Source: Sipunculus nudus
Lineage: Eukaryota; Annelida; Sipuncula; Golfingiida; Sipunculidae
DNA: 64,000 nt
Direction of reading: 5' to 3'
Assembly: GCA_026874595.1 (NCBI GenBank)
Contig: CM049310.1
Coordinates: 27,575,058 to 27,639,057, forward strand
Shown here: positions 1-12,690 of the stretch, piece by piece
Layout of the letters: each line of letters begins with the position of its first letter
Numbering within the stretch: the stretch's first letter is position 1
Notes under the pieces: generated by a model
Databases searched by the model: none
Seen by the model: only the letters and a program-made list of their open reading frames with translations
What the model was told of the DNA's origin: nothing
Translations under genes and position numbers: made by a program

Positions 1-1300
1 TCATTTTTCGGAAAAAAAGCAGCTAGGGGACACTGCACTCAAAACCCTACAACATATCATTTTGACCATATCTCCAAAACTATAAAACTTAGCTACATAA
101 ACTATAGCTCAATTTGTTCCTCAATGCTTTCCTCGATGAATGGTCTAGAAAACTGTCATCTCGGATGTGTAAGTGTGTCAGTATGTCTGTCTGTTTTCAG
201 TAGTCCTCATTTCGCCTGTATGATGGTTCTTGTGGCTTACATATACCATTATACAAGCCACAGTTTTTTTGCAGGAATCCTTTGGAAACTGGTACATCTT
301 GTGTCTTGCTCTAATATCTCAAATATATTTTTTTTTATTTTCGGAAAATAGCCGCTAGGAGGCGCTGCACTAGAAACACTACAAAATATTTTGTGACCAT
401 AACTCTAAAACTAATAACCTTAGCTACATAACTATAGCTCACCATGTTCCTATATTCTTTTCCCAGTTGATGGTCTAGTCAGTTGTCATCTCGGATCTAT
501 CAGTATGTCAGTATGTCCATCTGTTTGTCAGTTGTCGTCAAATTACCTTCCCTGATTGTTCTTTCGTCTGATTTATGGCTTTTCACAGGCCAGATTTTAT
601 AAACAATCCCTCTTAATGTTATACTGTAGATAGAATACCTTAAGTTTTAAAATGTCTCATGTCTTTAAGAGTGAATAGTCGAAAGGTAAAGGTCAAGGTC
701 ATTAAAAACTACTTCATGTCTTCATCAAAATTTATCGTAGTCGCATAAACAGTAGCTCAATTTACTCGCCATTATATGACCTTTCTTCTGATATGTAGTT
801 GTCTAAATCTGCTGTTACCATGGTTATGCATTTTTTGGGGGGAAAATGCATGATATCCCAAAATATGGGGTCTCATTTATCTAACGTTGTCTCTTTTAAA
901 GAGAGGTCTTCAGGCACCATTGGATCAGTTTTACTGGACTTTATACCAAATCTCGGGAAATCTCGTACCGTTTTTCGTCCATGGGGATATTACAAGATTT
1001 CACTTTTTCGCTCTACAAGCCACAAATCTCAAGCAATCGCTCTGAAAGTTATACAGTTGATAGAAGGACAAAACTCCTGCAGGTCTTTTGTATTTAAAGG
1101 AGATAAGTCAAAGGTCAAGGGCAAGGTCACCGAGGAAAAATATTATTTTGCCCATAATGTCGTCAAAAAATTGTCCAATCTACAAAAATTACAGCTCATT
1201 TTATTCGTCTTTGCATTCCCCATTCCCTCCTCTGTCCTATTTCAATTTTTGGCAAGCGCTCGACCTATGGTCGTCTATTTTGTATGTTTGTCCTTGTAAA
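1..1300. repeat. Degenerate tandem array, unit about 330 bp
   Basis: The motif CTA(C)ATAAACTATAGCTCA and its flanks recur near 107, 437, 752 and 1190. The first two units are clearest: TCGGAAAA is at 8 and 341 (period 333), followed in each by GCTAGGnGnCnCTGCACT and later by CATCTCGGAT and GTCAGTATGTC. Units 2 and 4 also share GTTATAC(T)GT(A/T)GATAGA and GGTCAAGG(G)CA(A)GGTCA. Open frames here (for example 799-1299) are by-products. The array may extend left of the window. Confidence 0.7.
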
Positions 1301-1455
1301 AGACAAAAAAGGGAGGTCAAACAAGTAGAAGATACCCAGCAGAGGAAAAACAAACGCTCGAAACATGGTCGTACATGAAAACTGTTTATTGGATATGTTT
1401 AATATAACGCAATATAGAAAACACTAAGCTAATCTGAATGCCACAGTAGAATAAT

Positions 1456-1652
1456 AGGGGCGGATCCAGAATTTAGGAAAAGACGGGGGGGGGGGGGTCC
1501 AACCCAGAAGGACAAATGAAAACACTTAAAAAAAGGTCCTTAGGTCTGAAAAAGGGGGGTTCCAAACGGCAAAATTTTGTCTGAAGCCCTTAAAGAAACG
1601 GTGATTCTGATGAAAAAGCCCCCCCCCCCCCCCCCCGGGAACCGCTTCTGAA
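1456..1652. repeat. G-run/C-run bounded repeat
   Basis: About 200 bp begin GGGGCGGATCCAGAATTT and then a run of 12 or more G. They end with a run of about 17 C followed by GGGAACCGCTTCTG. The opposed G and C runs give fold-back potential. It resembles a dispersed element, but I cannot place a family or target-site duplication. Confidence 0.4.
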
Positions 1653-2430
1653 TAAATGTAACGAAGTTCACACTACAAAGTTTGGAATTTCTCTTGTGAC
1701 TCTGTTTATGACGTATATCTACAATATCTTCCGGTGTCTATCGTCAATATTGTGTTATGATTTAACAAGATAACCCATTTGTGTTGAATTACCACTCTCC
1801 AGAGGCAGGCGAGAATTGTTCGTCTTTGATGGAGTGGTCCGGAGAACTGAGGGGAGAGGGAATTAATTGAATGTATCAGCTGAATCCCTGAGATACTGCG
1901 AGGTCTCGGACGTCCGAGATTTACATTTCTAATCTGGATTCCTCATACAGCCTTTGATAATGGCCTTGGTTGGCGACGTTTAGGTCCGATTTCCGGAGTA
2001 ATTAACGCGGGGACGTATTTGCTGATTAATCACATGTTGGTCAGGCCTTCAACACCATTTGGCGTTACAGAACACGTAACTTAGGGGCATGTTGGTGCAT
2101 CTGAGAGTGTTTTAATGTCTCAATGTCTTAAATGTTTAATGCTCACCGTTCTGTATTGTAAGTTGTATAACAGATTGCTAATGGGTGCATTCAGCAGGAT
2201 TTGTTCACTAAAAGCGGACTTTGCCGTGTGCAAAGCAGTGATAGGTTGCAACTCCATCCCTGAGGTCTACAGGATGAGTCATTTATTAAAAATGTACCAT
2301 TATAGGACGAGAATGGTTCAACTTTTGATGACAATTAACAATCAATGACTGTACAAGCCTGTGATCTTTATAATGCAGCCAGATGATTAGTTTCGTAGGT
2401 ATAGTAGTGTTTAATTTCTTCTTCAAATTC
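1653..2430. other. No gene seen
   Basis: The sequence is mixed-composition and non-coding. Short open frames are present without homology or splice context that I can recognise. Confidence 0.6.
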
Positions 2431-2439
2431 AGCAGGTCC

Positions 2440-2592
2440 AATTAGTGAAGACGGGGATGTATTTCCGTAGGAATTTGATGCCCAAATTGCGAAAATGACT
2501 GATTTAGCATAAAAAGGATATGAACTAATGAAAAATGTTAGGTAACAAATTTTCAGATCCCTCTTACACCGAAAATCCAAGATGGCCGCCTT
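2440..2592 (-). repeat. Dispersed repeat, copy 1 (inverted relative to 7235-7378)
   Basis: Read on the minus strand, it has GGCGGCCATCTTGGATTTT, then AAATTTGTTACCTAAC, then CAATTTGGGCATNAAATTCC in the same order and spacing as the plus-strand copy at 7235-7378. The family is unknown. Confidence 0.7.
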
Positions 2593-2737
2593 CACCCATG
2601 GGAATTATTGAGTGTTGGAGATATAGTGTGCTTGCACGTGTAACAGAACGACGTTTTCTTTAGAATTGAATAAGACAGTGCTTGTTTACAATTTATTTGC
2701 ACTTAAGCTGGTGAATGAATGCAGGTTATAATTTTTT

Positions 2738-3055
2738 TATGAGCCCTGTGACCCCAAGGAATCCAAGATGGCCAGTCTTAACTTATAGATAATGCTATTG
2801 TACCGTAATTGTCGCTTAAAACTTAATGATATTAGATCGATTTATACGTTTTTGAATGTGTTCCTGTCGATTGCAACTAAAAAGGCATTTTTATGAGCTC
2901 TGTGGCCCCAGGGAATCCAAAATGGCGGCCATGGCAATCTTAACATAGAGATAATGGTAAATTTGTGTAACTGTCGCATAAAGCTTAATGATATTTAAGA
3001 ACTGAATCGATATAAACTTTTTAAAATTTTTTTTTCTGTTGATTGCAACTAACCA
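2738..3055 (+). repeat. Two tandem units of about 150-170 bp
   Basis: Both units start TTTTTATGAGC(C/T)CTGTGNCCCC and continue with GGAATCCAA(G/A)ATGGC and CTTAATGATATT. They end in GATTGCAACTAA (ends near 2880 and 3052). The GAATCCAAGATGGC core is related to the repeats at 2.58 and 7.24 kb. Confidence 0.7.
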
Positions 3056-4785
3056 GGAGTTGTCGGGAGCTCACAGAGGTTACGCAGGGTCAAAGTAAAA
3101 TGTATGTACCAATGTTTTAAAGCATAAAAATATCTTTGGCACTACACTGTTATATATTATGTGATCTGGTGATCAAAAGGAAATGGACCTTATGAAACTG
3201 ATGCTTGTGATCTCTTTTTTTATATTGCTCATTCTCTGATTGTAGTACTACATGGTCTAGGTGCCTACCATATTATACCAAAACAAACATTTAGAACCAA
3301 TTTATGTGGTTATATGGAAGATTCCGAGATTGCAAAACCCTTGTTGGTGGTCTTGATACAGAAATATTCATGTCATATTAAACTATTCATAGTACCTTGT
3401 AGAACAGGGGGATCGGTAGAAACCTTTGTCTGGATATTTTATATTTCTATATTGTTTATCTGAATATGAGCTGAAACAGGTCTAATTGTTTCAGGTTATA
3501 AATAAGGTACTTCTAAAAGCTAAAAAGAGACAAATAATGCACACAAAAAAATAATCAGCAATATTTGATCAGCGGAAAAAGAGGGCACATCTGCATATGT
3601 AAAATGGCATATGAGTACGCAATATTCCTAAAGAAAAGTTTGCACATTACGGGAATACAAATATCTATATACGGTACACTTGTTGGATAAAACGGACCAT
3701 GTAGATCCGGGCATAAAGGCCAACACCACGGATGGAATCTTTTTTTCTCTTTCTTTTGGTGGAGGTAGCAGCCTCCATTTTGTAATGCAAATTTAACAAC
3801 ATATATGTACATCTGCAGATTTCTATTCCGGTATAGGACTATGTGACAGGGCAGTACCACACGCTTCCTCTCATTTTATTTCCTGGCGTTAACAAAACCC
3901 CAATGACTACTGCACCTGAGGGTCCTGGGTGCATAATCAACCCCATTTCTGGGTCATACCACCGAGGATTCAACGAAAGGCGCACTCGTTTGTGGTTGAA
4001 ACACGGCCGTTGGGTACGACCTTCCCATTACGCCTGGATGGAATCACTGTCGAGTGTGCATCAACCAGGGGATGCAAATGCCAGATTGATGTAAACCATC
4101 AGCTGTTTCCAGTGGTGAAAACTTCACCTCCTCCCCCCCCCCCCCGCCCGTTGAGCGCTAACACCTGTCATGTTATTTGATGCTTTCCCATTTATTCGTG
4201 TTTATTTTTGTTTTCAGATAAAACTTTAATCCCCAGCATTTAAATTATAAAATGACGTATGTGTGGTTAGCTCCGTTAAGATAACATCTAAATATTTGTA
4301 TACTTAGGAAGGGGGTCTTTCCTTAATTGCATTCTGCGTTGTCATAACACCAGGGTATAGATCCCAAAATTGCACTCGTGTCTGAGCGAGGTACAGCCTT
4401 CCCGCTAGCCTGCAGGGCGCCTAGTCTGGGTTGTTGTCGGCTGTTACCCTTACATGTGCTCTGCCTAGACTGCAGAAATCATTAAATTTGCAAAGTTAAA
4501 CATAGACTTCCACATCAATTATTTTAGCACGAACATTAAATTTAAGTTTTGATATTTTGTAGTTGGTTAACTTGGATGCGCATTTTTACCGATGAATCAA
4601 CATGTAACATACAATTGAATGTATGGACCGTGCAGTTTATATCCCGTGCAGTTTATATCCTACGTTTTAACTTGTAAAAATATAAATATTAAAGCTAAGC
4701 CCCAGTAAGGTTTAACCACATTATCCAAAGACATTAAATGAAATAATAGTTGTAGAGCAGAAAAATCCTCATATTTCTTATGTGA
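3056..4785. other. No gene seen
   Basis: Contains a C-run (4133-4146) and an exact 16 bp tandem duplication (CGTGCAGTTTATATCC at 4629-4644 and 4645-4660). No coding exon is supported. Confidence 0.6.
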
Positions 4786-4810
4786 ATAATGCCTCAAAAT
4801 ATTCCTCGTT

Positions 4811-5150
4811 AGGCCAAAAAAATATAAAGGTATGGTTCTCAGGCACCGCCCGCATCACTTTTAAACCCCCGCATCAAAAATTTTTATTTTGATTTTCAAT
4901 AGAAATTTAACAATTTTGAGCTGCAGCCGCTTGGACATTTCTTTCAAGAAGATTTAAATCATACATTTTCCTTTGTTATATAGTGCTTTTACTTGTTTAG
5001 CAAAATAAATATTTTATTATCATGCTTTTCACTTTTCATTTGATATTTTTATCGAAACATACCAAAAATTAAAATTTAAAAAACCGCCCGCCCGCATTGA
5101 TTTCTGCAAAAAAGTGCCTGAGAACCATACCTTTTTTTTATTTTGGCCTT
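4811..5150. mobile_element. Fold-back element (MITE-like)
   Basis: Long imperfect terminal inverted repeats: AGGCCAAAA...AGGTATGGTTCTCAGGCAC at 4811-4845 is mirrored at 5114-5149. The 17-base core GTATGGTTCTCAGGCAC is perfect. A further inverted match, AATAATGCCTC, lies outside it (4786-4796 and 5183-5194). There is no transposase, so it is a non-autonomous element of unknown superfamily. Confidence 0.75.
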
Positions 5151-5199
5151 AAATTGCATATTTTAAACTTTCTCCCTATACAGGAGGCATTATTTATAT

Positions 5200-6428
5200 C
5201 AAGGTTTTCGTATCGCGTGCACAGAAAAACGTTGGGGAGAAAACGTTTGAGGCTTTTATCATGCGATTAACTAGCCTGTTATTACAGGTGTTTTGATTCA
5301 TGAATTGAAAATTGATTTCAACATATTTTTGAATGTCAATGTATTTAATCCCCCAATATTACCAACGATATAACCAACCAATATAACAGGTATGTAATAA
5401 AGAGTATGATCATGCAGTAGAGTGTTTACAAATTAAGGAGGGAACCTTCACCAGAGATCTTCCAGTGTTTCTCGAATTCAAGAAGAGCGGTACACATTGC
5501 CCAATTTAACACTAAATCTCTTACACAGCATCATCGGCCTCCGTAGTTGCAAGGTCAACTGTTCAACCAAATAATTTTTGTAATAGGACTGTAGCAGAAA
5601 AACAAGTATTTCCGATGTCCCACTGACTGTCTTTCAGGCATTGTTGTGCCTTAGGATTGACATATAATACATCATTTCAACCATGTTCAAGATAAATCCA
5701 TGCTGACTTTACCTACATACAATATAAATAGTTATTTGAAACAGTTATCCTTATATTATATATTCCACTGCCCATCTAAATATTATTCGAATACGTTCTA
5801 AACGTATCTTATAACCAGCCGCTGTGGCATTCTGGGTTTCCTATGCACGCACATCTTCTGGTCGATGGAGACCTGATAGTAATTCCTGATATTATCATCC
5901 GTGGTATCTAAATCTTGAGGTGCTTGGTCCCGATTATCCGACATTAACCTAAAGGTACATGTATTTGAATTTGCCAGATGCCATTTACATGTACACACGT
6001 ATCATTTTTACGGACCGCATCAGTATGACCCTGTGCACGTGCAGATGTGTTGTCTTCTTTCTCTGGCCGTCCTTCTTTTGTCAGGGCAGCATATTTTTCT
6101 GTTTTATTCTTTCAATCTTTTTGTGACAATAACAATATTAGCTGACCTATTTCCGCCCATATTCAGGTAAACTCCAAAGATATTCAGACAAAGGTCTCTA
6201 CTGAAGCTCCTCGAAGTGTACCAGGCTCCTGGAATAGCTAACATGCCATAGATTGTTCCTGTATCAAGATCAACAAGGCTGTTTAAATCATTTTTTTTCA
6301 TACTAACTACACAAATTGATTTCAAAATGGTTGTTTCGCAGTCATACTGTTGACGATTAATACTAAGCAATAAACAGCAGAGAATAAGCAATATGTGAAA
6401 TATGTAACACGTACATCAATTTCATGTT
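5200..6428. other. No gene seen
   Basis: AT-rich non-coding sequence. Open frames on both strands are short and without recognisable domains. Confidence 0.6.
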
Positions 6429-6432
6429 TTAA

Positions 6433-6887
6433 AGGGGTCCAATCATCTATCTGACCTTTATAAACTAAAGGTATTCCCTTGGAGGTTTTAAATAAAATAG
6501 GCCAGAAAACGTTGATATCACGCACACAAGCTGCTTGTTTTGTTTATATCAACGTGTTTATAATATGTGGAGGCCCGCCAAAATAAAACAAATTCAACAA
6601 TGGCATCGGAGAGCAAGTCAGATAGACGAGAGTTTTGCAAATGGCGTTTTGCGACAAATAACCTTTCTGCCTCCGCATATATCCTACATATCATGTCAGG
6701 TTATATTTTCCCCTTTGTCAACATTGCTGTGTTTACAAACATGTTGTTGATCAATTAGTTCATACATCCTTCACGGAGGTATTATAAGAACTTTCCAAAA
6801 CCAGAATTACTTTAACATCATTAATATATACACAGAGAAGCCAGAAAACACAAATTCTCTTTCAAAATGGTAGGTGAAACGGCACCT
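6433..6887. mobile_element. Candidate TTAA-flanked MITE
   Basis: TTAA at 6429-6432 precedes AGGGGTCCAATCA, close to the terminus of the 16.9 and 33.7 kb elements. The right end, on the other strand, reads AGGTGCCG next to TTAA at 6888-6891. The inverted match is only moderate, so this may be a relative or a composite. Confidence 0.45.
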
Positions 6888-7234
6888 TTAAGGCCCATTT
6901 GAAAAACCATATGACAGTATCTTAGCTTAATATATTTTAATATCGTTCCTATGATATATAATTCTGCCAAGACATTTATTAATACTGTTTACTATTTAAA
7001 ACCATATTTCATTATATATAGGACAGCGTAGTGCCCAAGATGTCTGTTATTCTTAAGATCGAAGGTTGGTAAATAAGTTTGACCTTGACCTTGAATACCC
7101 TCCCTAACCTTTGGACAGCTCCTGGAGTAGTTGGTATTACCAGTACACATTCAAAATCTTATAAATCGATCCGATATTATTCATTTTGATGCGATAGTTA
7201 TAAAATCAAAGCAATATCTAGGCTCTTTTATTAT

Positions 7235-7378
7235 GATGGCGGCCATCTTGGATTTTGGGGGGTCAGGGGCTTGATAAAATTTGTTACCTAACTTTTTCCA
7301 TCAGCTTACACCTAATGAAGTAAAAACAAGTGCTATCTCAATTTGGGCATTCAATTCCAACGGGGTTGGGATTTTGCT
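7235..7378 (+). repeat. Dispersed repeat, copy 2
   Basis: ATGGCGGCCATCTTGGATTTT, AAATTTGTTACCTAAC and CAATTTGGGCATTCAATTCC occur in the same order as on the minus strand at 2592-2440. Confidence 0.7.
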
Positions 7379-9309
7379 ACATGAGCGACTACACTAAATA
7401 GTACGTGTACTTCTTTGGGATTGCTTCAGGTACCTCATTGAAGGTTTAAGGTGGAGTTTATCTGAGGACATTCACCTGTGCTAAGATTTTTTTCTCTTTT
7501 CCTGCCTGTCTATCTTTGCAATATAAAGAAAAAGCATTCCTTTCTGTAACATCATCTGTATACTACATGTCACAATAATTAACGTGCACAACTATTTCTT
7601 GAAGGCTGGGTGATAATTAGCTTCGATTTTTCTGACATTTTACAGTCAGCTGGAATTGAGATTTATGTCACACAATCTTACATTATATTTTATCAGTCAC
7701 ATACCACCTGACCTAGCTGATCGAATGTCCTCTCCCACTAATAAACCACCTGCTTCTGTCAGTTTTACGTATCACGTATAGATATAGTTTTAATTATAGC
7801 GTTACAGATAATTACAATGATAACACCGCTGAGCAGTTTATTTGACATTTCTTACTGCCGTCAGTGGATTTAAATGCGATCATCGAATCGACAACTTCCA
7901 AATGAAATAACCATTCCTCTATACATGCAGAAGGGGTATTTTAAAAATACTCTCCACTATTCTGTATGGGCTGTCCTAACACACTCGGGCTGTCCTAGCA
8001 CTAAAGCAGCTGGTATTGTACACCCGTCGACAAACACTCCCAGCTGTTAAGACTGCAAATTAAGATATAGGCAACTTTATTTACAAAAATCTTTTTTTTG
8101 AGGGGGGGGGGGGGGGGTTGTTAGATAGTTTATAGTTGTTGAAGGGTTGGACAATGGAGCAAAAGGTCCCGGTTGAAGCCCCGTTGGTGCCTCAGGGGCA
8201 GAATAACTGAAATTTCGATGGAATCTCGGACTGGGATATTGGCTCCAGTGTCCTAGCGACAGGTTATGACATCTGGACTAATGACTAATTTCTAACCCCG
8301 TTCATATATAAACCTGAAATCCAGAAGGCTTAAAATTAATAACATCATTCTTATCGTCCGCGTACAAAATTCCAGTCGGTTATACTTGATATTCTACCAA
8401 TTAGCTCTATATTACCCAGAGTGGTCCTCTATATCAGGATGCGGTCCTCCTACACCGGGATGTGGTAAATACAGCAGCATGAGTGGCCACTGAGAGGACA
8501 CTGCGTATACATCCTGATTTTATTCAAAACGACACTCAGGGATCACGCTGGAGCTTATTCGTGTTAGGTGCGGGGCTTCTTGAGCAGTATTCTACACTAT
8601 GTGTTTAAACATTTGGTTATTGAAATCTTGAAATAAATACATATAATCATCTCATGTCTATTTAAAAAGCAATTTATTTACCCTTGAATCAATTTCTTAT
8701 TTGTTTTCGCTAGCCGATTGGGGGGAGGGGGATGCCCCGGAACAACTCGTAGTTACGCCACTGCATATAGAACAATGGCTGAATCATCAAGTCTTGCCCT
8801 GTCAGGGAGAATTTAGCTAATAATTTGATATAGGACCACTAATCGCAAAAAAGAACCCAAAAATGCCAACTAACTTTGAAACATACTTCCTTGTTTTGTT
8901 AAATTTTTCTTTTATCAAAAATGGCCGTTTAAATAACCCTTCCTAATGTTTGCACTTCAAAAGATTGATCACTCCGTGCGCCGTATGAGCCTTGGAGCCG
9001 GATAAAGAATCCCCTAACGGAAAAAAGACAACAAAGGCTCAACACATTTGTGCCAGCTTAGACTCCAGACGGGCCATGCACGTAGGTTACTGGCGAGCAT
9101 GGCGGGAAGACCATTAGTCCGATCACTCCGACCAAAAGCACATCTTCCGTGGAAACAAAAATCCTAGATTCAGTATTTGATATCAGTTGGTTATCTGGCT
9201 CAATTACAAAGTTTCAAAAGGCTAAGTTGGTATTTGGATAGGATCATCAAGGGTAAGTGACCGTAATCTTGGCGAACGACATTTCCCAAGCCCGCTGTGT
9301 GAAGTACTG

Positions 9310-9314
<5 letters not shown>
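7379..9314. other. No gene seen
   Basis: Contains a G-run at 8102-8117. No coding exon, RNA gene or clear element is recognised. Confidence 0.6.

Positions 9315-9348
<34 letters not shown>
9315..9348. repeat. (TA)n microsatellite
   Basis: About 17 TA dinucleotides. Confidence 0.95.
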
Positions 9349-9350
<2 letters not shown>

Positions 9351-9802
9351 GGATAACACGTATCGAGTTAAACTGGTCAGTCTCAAGACCGTACAACAAA
9401 TCTTAAATTGTGATTCTAGTTTAAAGCATTTACCAAAATTTGTTGCTTGAAACTTTAATAAGTTTTTATATTCATACCTTTAAAGTTTGAAGCTCGACGG
9501 GAAATTATATTCCGACCACTTTTTTTTATCTCCTCATAATAATTTCTTTTCCTTATCTGGTAGGGTAATTTTTCTGCCTCGTTTCCAGTATATCCAGTTC
9601 ATTCTTTCAGACACGGCATTAATTATCCTTTTTTTGTAAAAAAAAAAAAAAAAACAAAAAAAAAAACAAAAAAAAAAACACGTGGAATTGTTTTCAATCT
9701 GATACAAAGGCAGAAAAGAACGCCCACAACGATAACAAACTCTGGTTCTAAGGGATTCTTCACGGAAATGAGCGCTCGAAGGGGCACATTGAAAATCAGG
9801 GA

Positions 9803-9873
9803 AGGTCACAGTGTAGTGGTAGGGCGCCTGGACCTCTGACCTGATGGTCCCTGGTTCGATCCCCACCAACGCT
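9803..9873 (+). mobile_element. tRNA-derived SINE head
   Basis: A tRNA-like segment of about 70 nt with box-A-like GTGTAGTGG and a perfect box B, GGTTCGATCCC (9853-9863). No clean cloverleaf or anticodon arm is seen, so a SINE promoter or tRNA pseudogene is more likely than a working tRNA. The minus-strand copy at 20.3 kb shares TGTAGTGGTnnnGGCGCnTG and GGTCCCTGGTTC. Confidence 0.6.
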
Positions 9874-10677
9874 TACGAATCAAAATGGTGAAATAGCACA
9901 AGACCTTCAGAGAATCGCTCAACATATTAACGTCTGGTTGTAACTTCAGGATTTTTTACTTGGCTCTTGCATACGAAGGATCAAATATAAATTTGATAAA
10001 AGGCCACGTCCAAATCACAGATCATAAAACAACGCACAAGCACTGCAATGCTCAAACACATCCGACCGTTTGCCGGCCGCATGGGTGTTATAAGCTTTAT
10101 TGTTCGTGTGCACGGTATTCCTACCGCAAGAATAGCTATTTTACTGGAATCCCATCAGTGAAGACGGCCTCAGCACGCATATCAGTCAATGTAATCGCTC
10201 ACCTACTGACTCAACACGTTCTGATCCTCGTTCCATTAGTGAGGGAATCGTAGGATTATGCAAATCATTCTTTCTGCTCCCATAAAATGTTACTTTCAAG
10301 AAAGTTAAAGGTTTCTTGTCTGTGTCACGCTCCATGTCATATCCTATATATATATATTTATTGTTTGACCGGGAGAGACGTTGTTTGGCGCATGAAGCAT
10401 CAATGTGTGACACGGGTAAGCCGGGTCAGATCGCGCGCCATTAAACGTGATAAGTCGCGTGGTCCTGCGGGATGAGTCGAGAGCCCCGGACATGCTTCTT
10501 CTGGCAAATAACTGACCTCTTCTGCTTTTCAAAATGGTTTGTTACAAAACGCTTTGAAATGTTTAGGGGACTACAAACATATATGACAGGGTGTATGTGC
10601 ATTCAAGATTCTGTCTTAATTCTTGGTCATTGGTGAACTATAGCGAGTATATATGAAGAATAATTCAATTAAAAGTT

Positions 10678-10681
<4 letters not shown>
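9874..10681. other. No gene seen
   Basis: Mixed-composition sequence after the SINE head. Its body and tail are not delimited. Confidence 0.55.

Positions 10682-10732
<51 letters not shown>
10682..10732. repeat. (AT)n microsatellite
   Basis: About 25 dinucleotides. Confidence 0.95.
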
Positions 10733-10733
<1 letters not shown>

Positions 10734-11925
10734 CCGGATTACATTCCATTGAGGCCCTTTTCCGATCCTCTCCATTCAGTTCATAATAAAGACCGTTAAA
10801 ATCAACCGGTAGGATGTCCATTTAAAACCATTTCCTTTAAATGTATCTCCGTTACCAGAATTCAGTCGTGATCTATTATTAGTCGTAACAGTAGTATTAG
10901 TCGTTCAGTCGTAATATTATTATACCATGTCGGTATTTGTTCATTTAAACAACGGTTTTTCAGTAAAAGTACCAGATGAAACGTATCGTGAACATTAGAA
11001 AACATTCTCGTGGAGTTAATCCCACAGTTTTAGCTGAAATGCTCTGCCCATGCATTACAAAATACGTCCACTACCCTACGCTAATGATCTCTCTTTATAA
11101 AACGTGTCTACGGTGAGCATCTCGGTATTGAATGGAACATAGAAAAGACCAGAAACATGTTAAAGGAATCCTACTTCAAGCAAGCCTGACCCGGATTGCG
11201 AAAGGATGGACTGCACTCATGTAATTAGGTGTTTTGTAAGTTTGCTGTTCAATTTTTATTTAGACATATATTTTAGCAGGATGGCCCATTCAGTATGTTT
11301 AGCTGTTTTTCAATGGAGTACTAGAAATATCACAAAGAGATACACTTTCACAATGAGATATACATTACACGCTTACTTTTATATAGACACGACAATCAAA
11401 TTTGTAAATATAATGATCTAAACATATACATTTGTGAAAATACAAAGTTAGTTACACAATATGGAGGTGTGAGTGTAGCCTCATCTTACTATAGTGTGGT
11501 ATTTCTGATTCTGAGACCAAGACACGGACAAAGAAAGGTCTATGCTTGTCACATTTCTAGTGAAAACTTTATATAAAGATACTTTAAAATAGTGTTTTAA
11601 CCAAGAGGGACATAGGATATCGTGAGGAAATATCTGAATAACGTTTAATATTAATATATTTAGACTCCATCTAAAATCATATTAAGTCTGAAACTTCCGG
11701 GATCCATCTCCACACAATTTTACCTTGTGGCAAAATATTCAGTTGTTGCTGTATATGATAGATAGTCCTGTACAGACTCACTGTCAAGTGTGCCATCCTG
11801 TAACAGGTGACCGCAGATTCTAACATTAGCTCTGATCCACATTGATGGGAAAATAACATCTAATTTAGGTTTTGCAGTTTAAGACTAACGTTCCCTCCAA
11901 GGTGTACTTCTGGGTCCTTGCACTC
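10733..11925. other. No gene seen
   Basis: AT-rich non-coding DNA. Confidence 0.6.
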
Positions 11926-12210
11926 TCACCATGACGCTCTGATGTTGTACTATCCACGAAGCGTTCTGACCATGACGTTCTGATGTAGTACTATCCACGT
12001 AGCATTCCGACCATGACGTTTTGATGTAGAACAATCCACATAAGATTCTGACCATGACGTTCTGATCATGTACTTTCCACGTAGCATTCTGACCATGACG
12101 TTCTGATGTAGTATCCTTCACGATGCATTCTGACCATGACGGTATGATGTTGTACTATCCACGTAGCATTCTGACCATGACGTTCTGATGTTGTAATATC
12201 CACGTAGCAC
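11926..12210. repeat. 41 bp minisatellite, seven copies
   Basis: CCATGACG recurs at 11929, 11970, 12011, 12052, 12093, 12133 and 12174. The unit is CCATGACGTTCTGATGT then AGTACTATCCACGTAGCATTC plus TGA. The period is 40-41 bp, so a frame through it cannot encode a 41 bp protein repeat. Confidence 0.93.
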
Positions 12211-12690
12211 TGGGGTTTTTTGCAATAAAAAGTTTGAAATTAAAAATGCTTTTATGGACTGGATACTTGAAGTAACCCCCCCTGAAAACTGTGATAAATA
12301 GAATGATGTTAAGTTCTAAAAGATCTTGTTACCTTAAACTGAACAAGCTTAAAATTTTGCAGTATGCATTTAAAGTGGTGAATGGACAATGTTTCCTTTT
12401 TTAATGAAGAGTATAATTATTTATTGAAAGTAATGTTGCTGATTCATTCGTATACTTGTGTTTATGAATAGAAGTTTTGTGATCTATATGTAAGGATTAC
12501 TGCAGACTCACATTACATTTCAGTCATTTTTTGAGACTGTGAGTTTTAAAGGAAGAAAACAAGGAATTCTAATAAGAATGGTTCGGCCAATTTATATTAA
12601 GATCATACACATGATAGAAAAATGTGAAAATAATAGTTATATACTAATAGATTTCATCAAGACTTATTTAAATTTAAGTTGCAGGAGGGG
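12211..12690. other. No gene seen
   Basis: AT-rich non-coding DNA. Confidence 0.6.

Noticed and set aside
799-1299. 166-codon plus-strand frame
   Set aside because: It runs through degenerate tandem units and has no recognisable domain.
3843-4180. Two overlapping plus frames of about 83 codons
   Set aside because: No domain, no splice context, and the proline run comes from a C-run.
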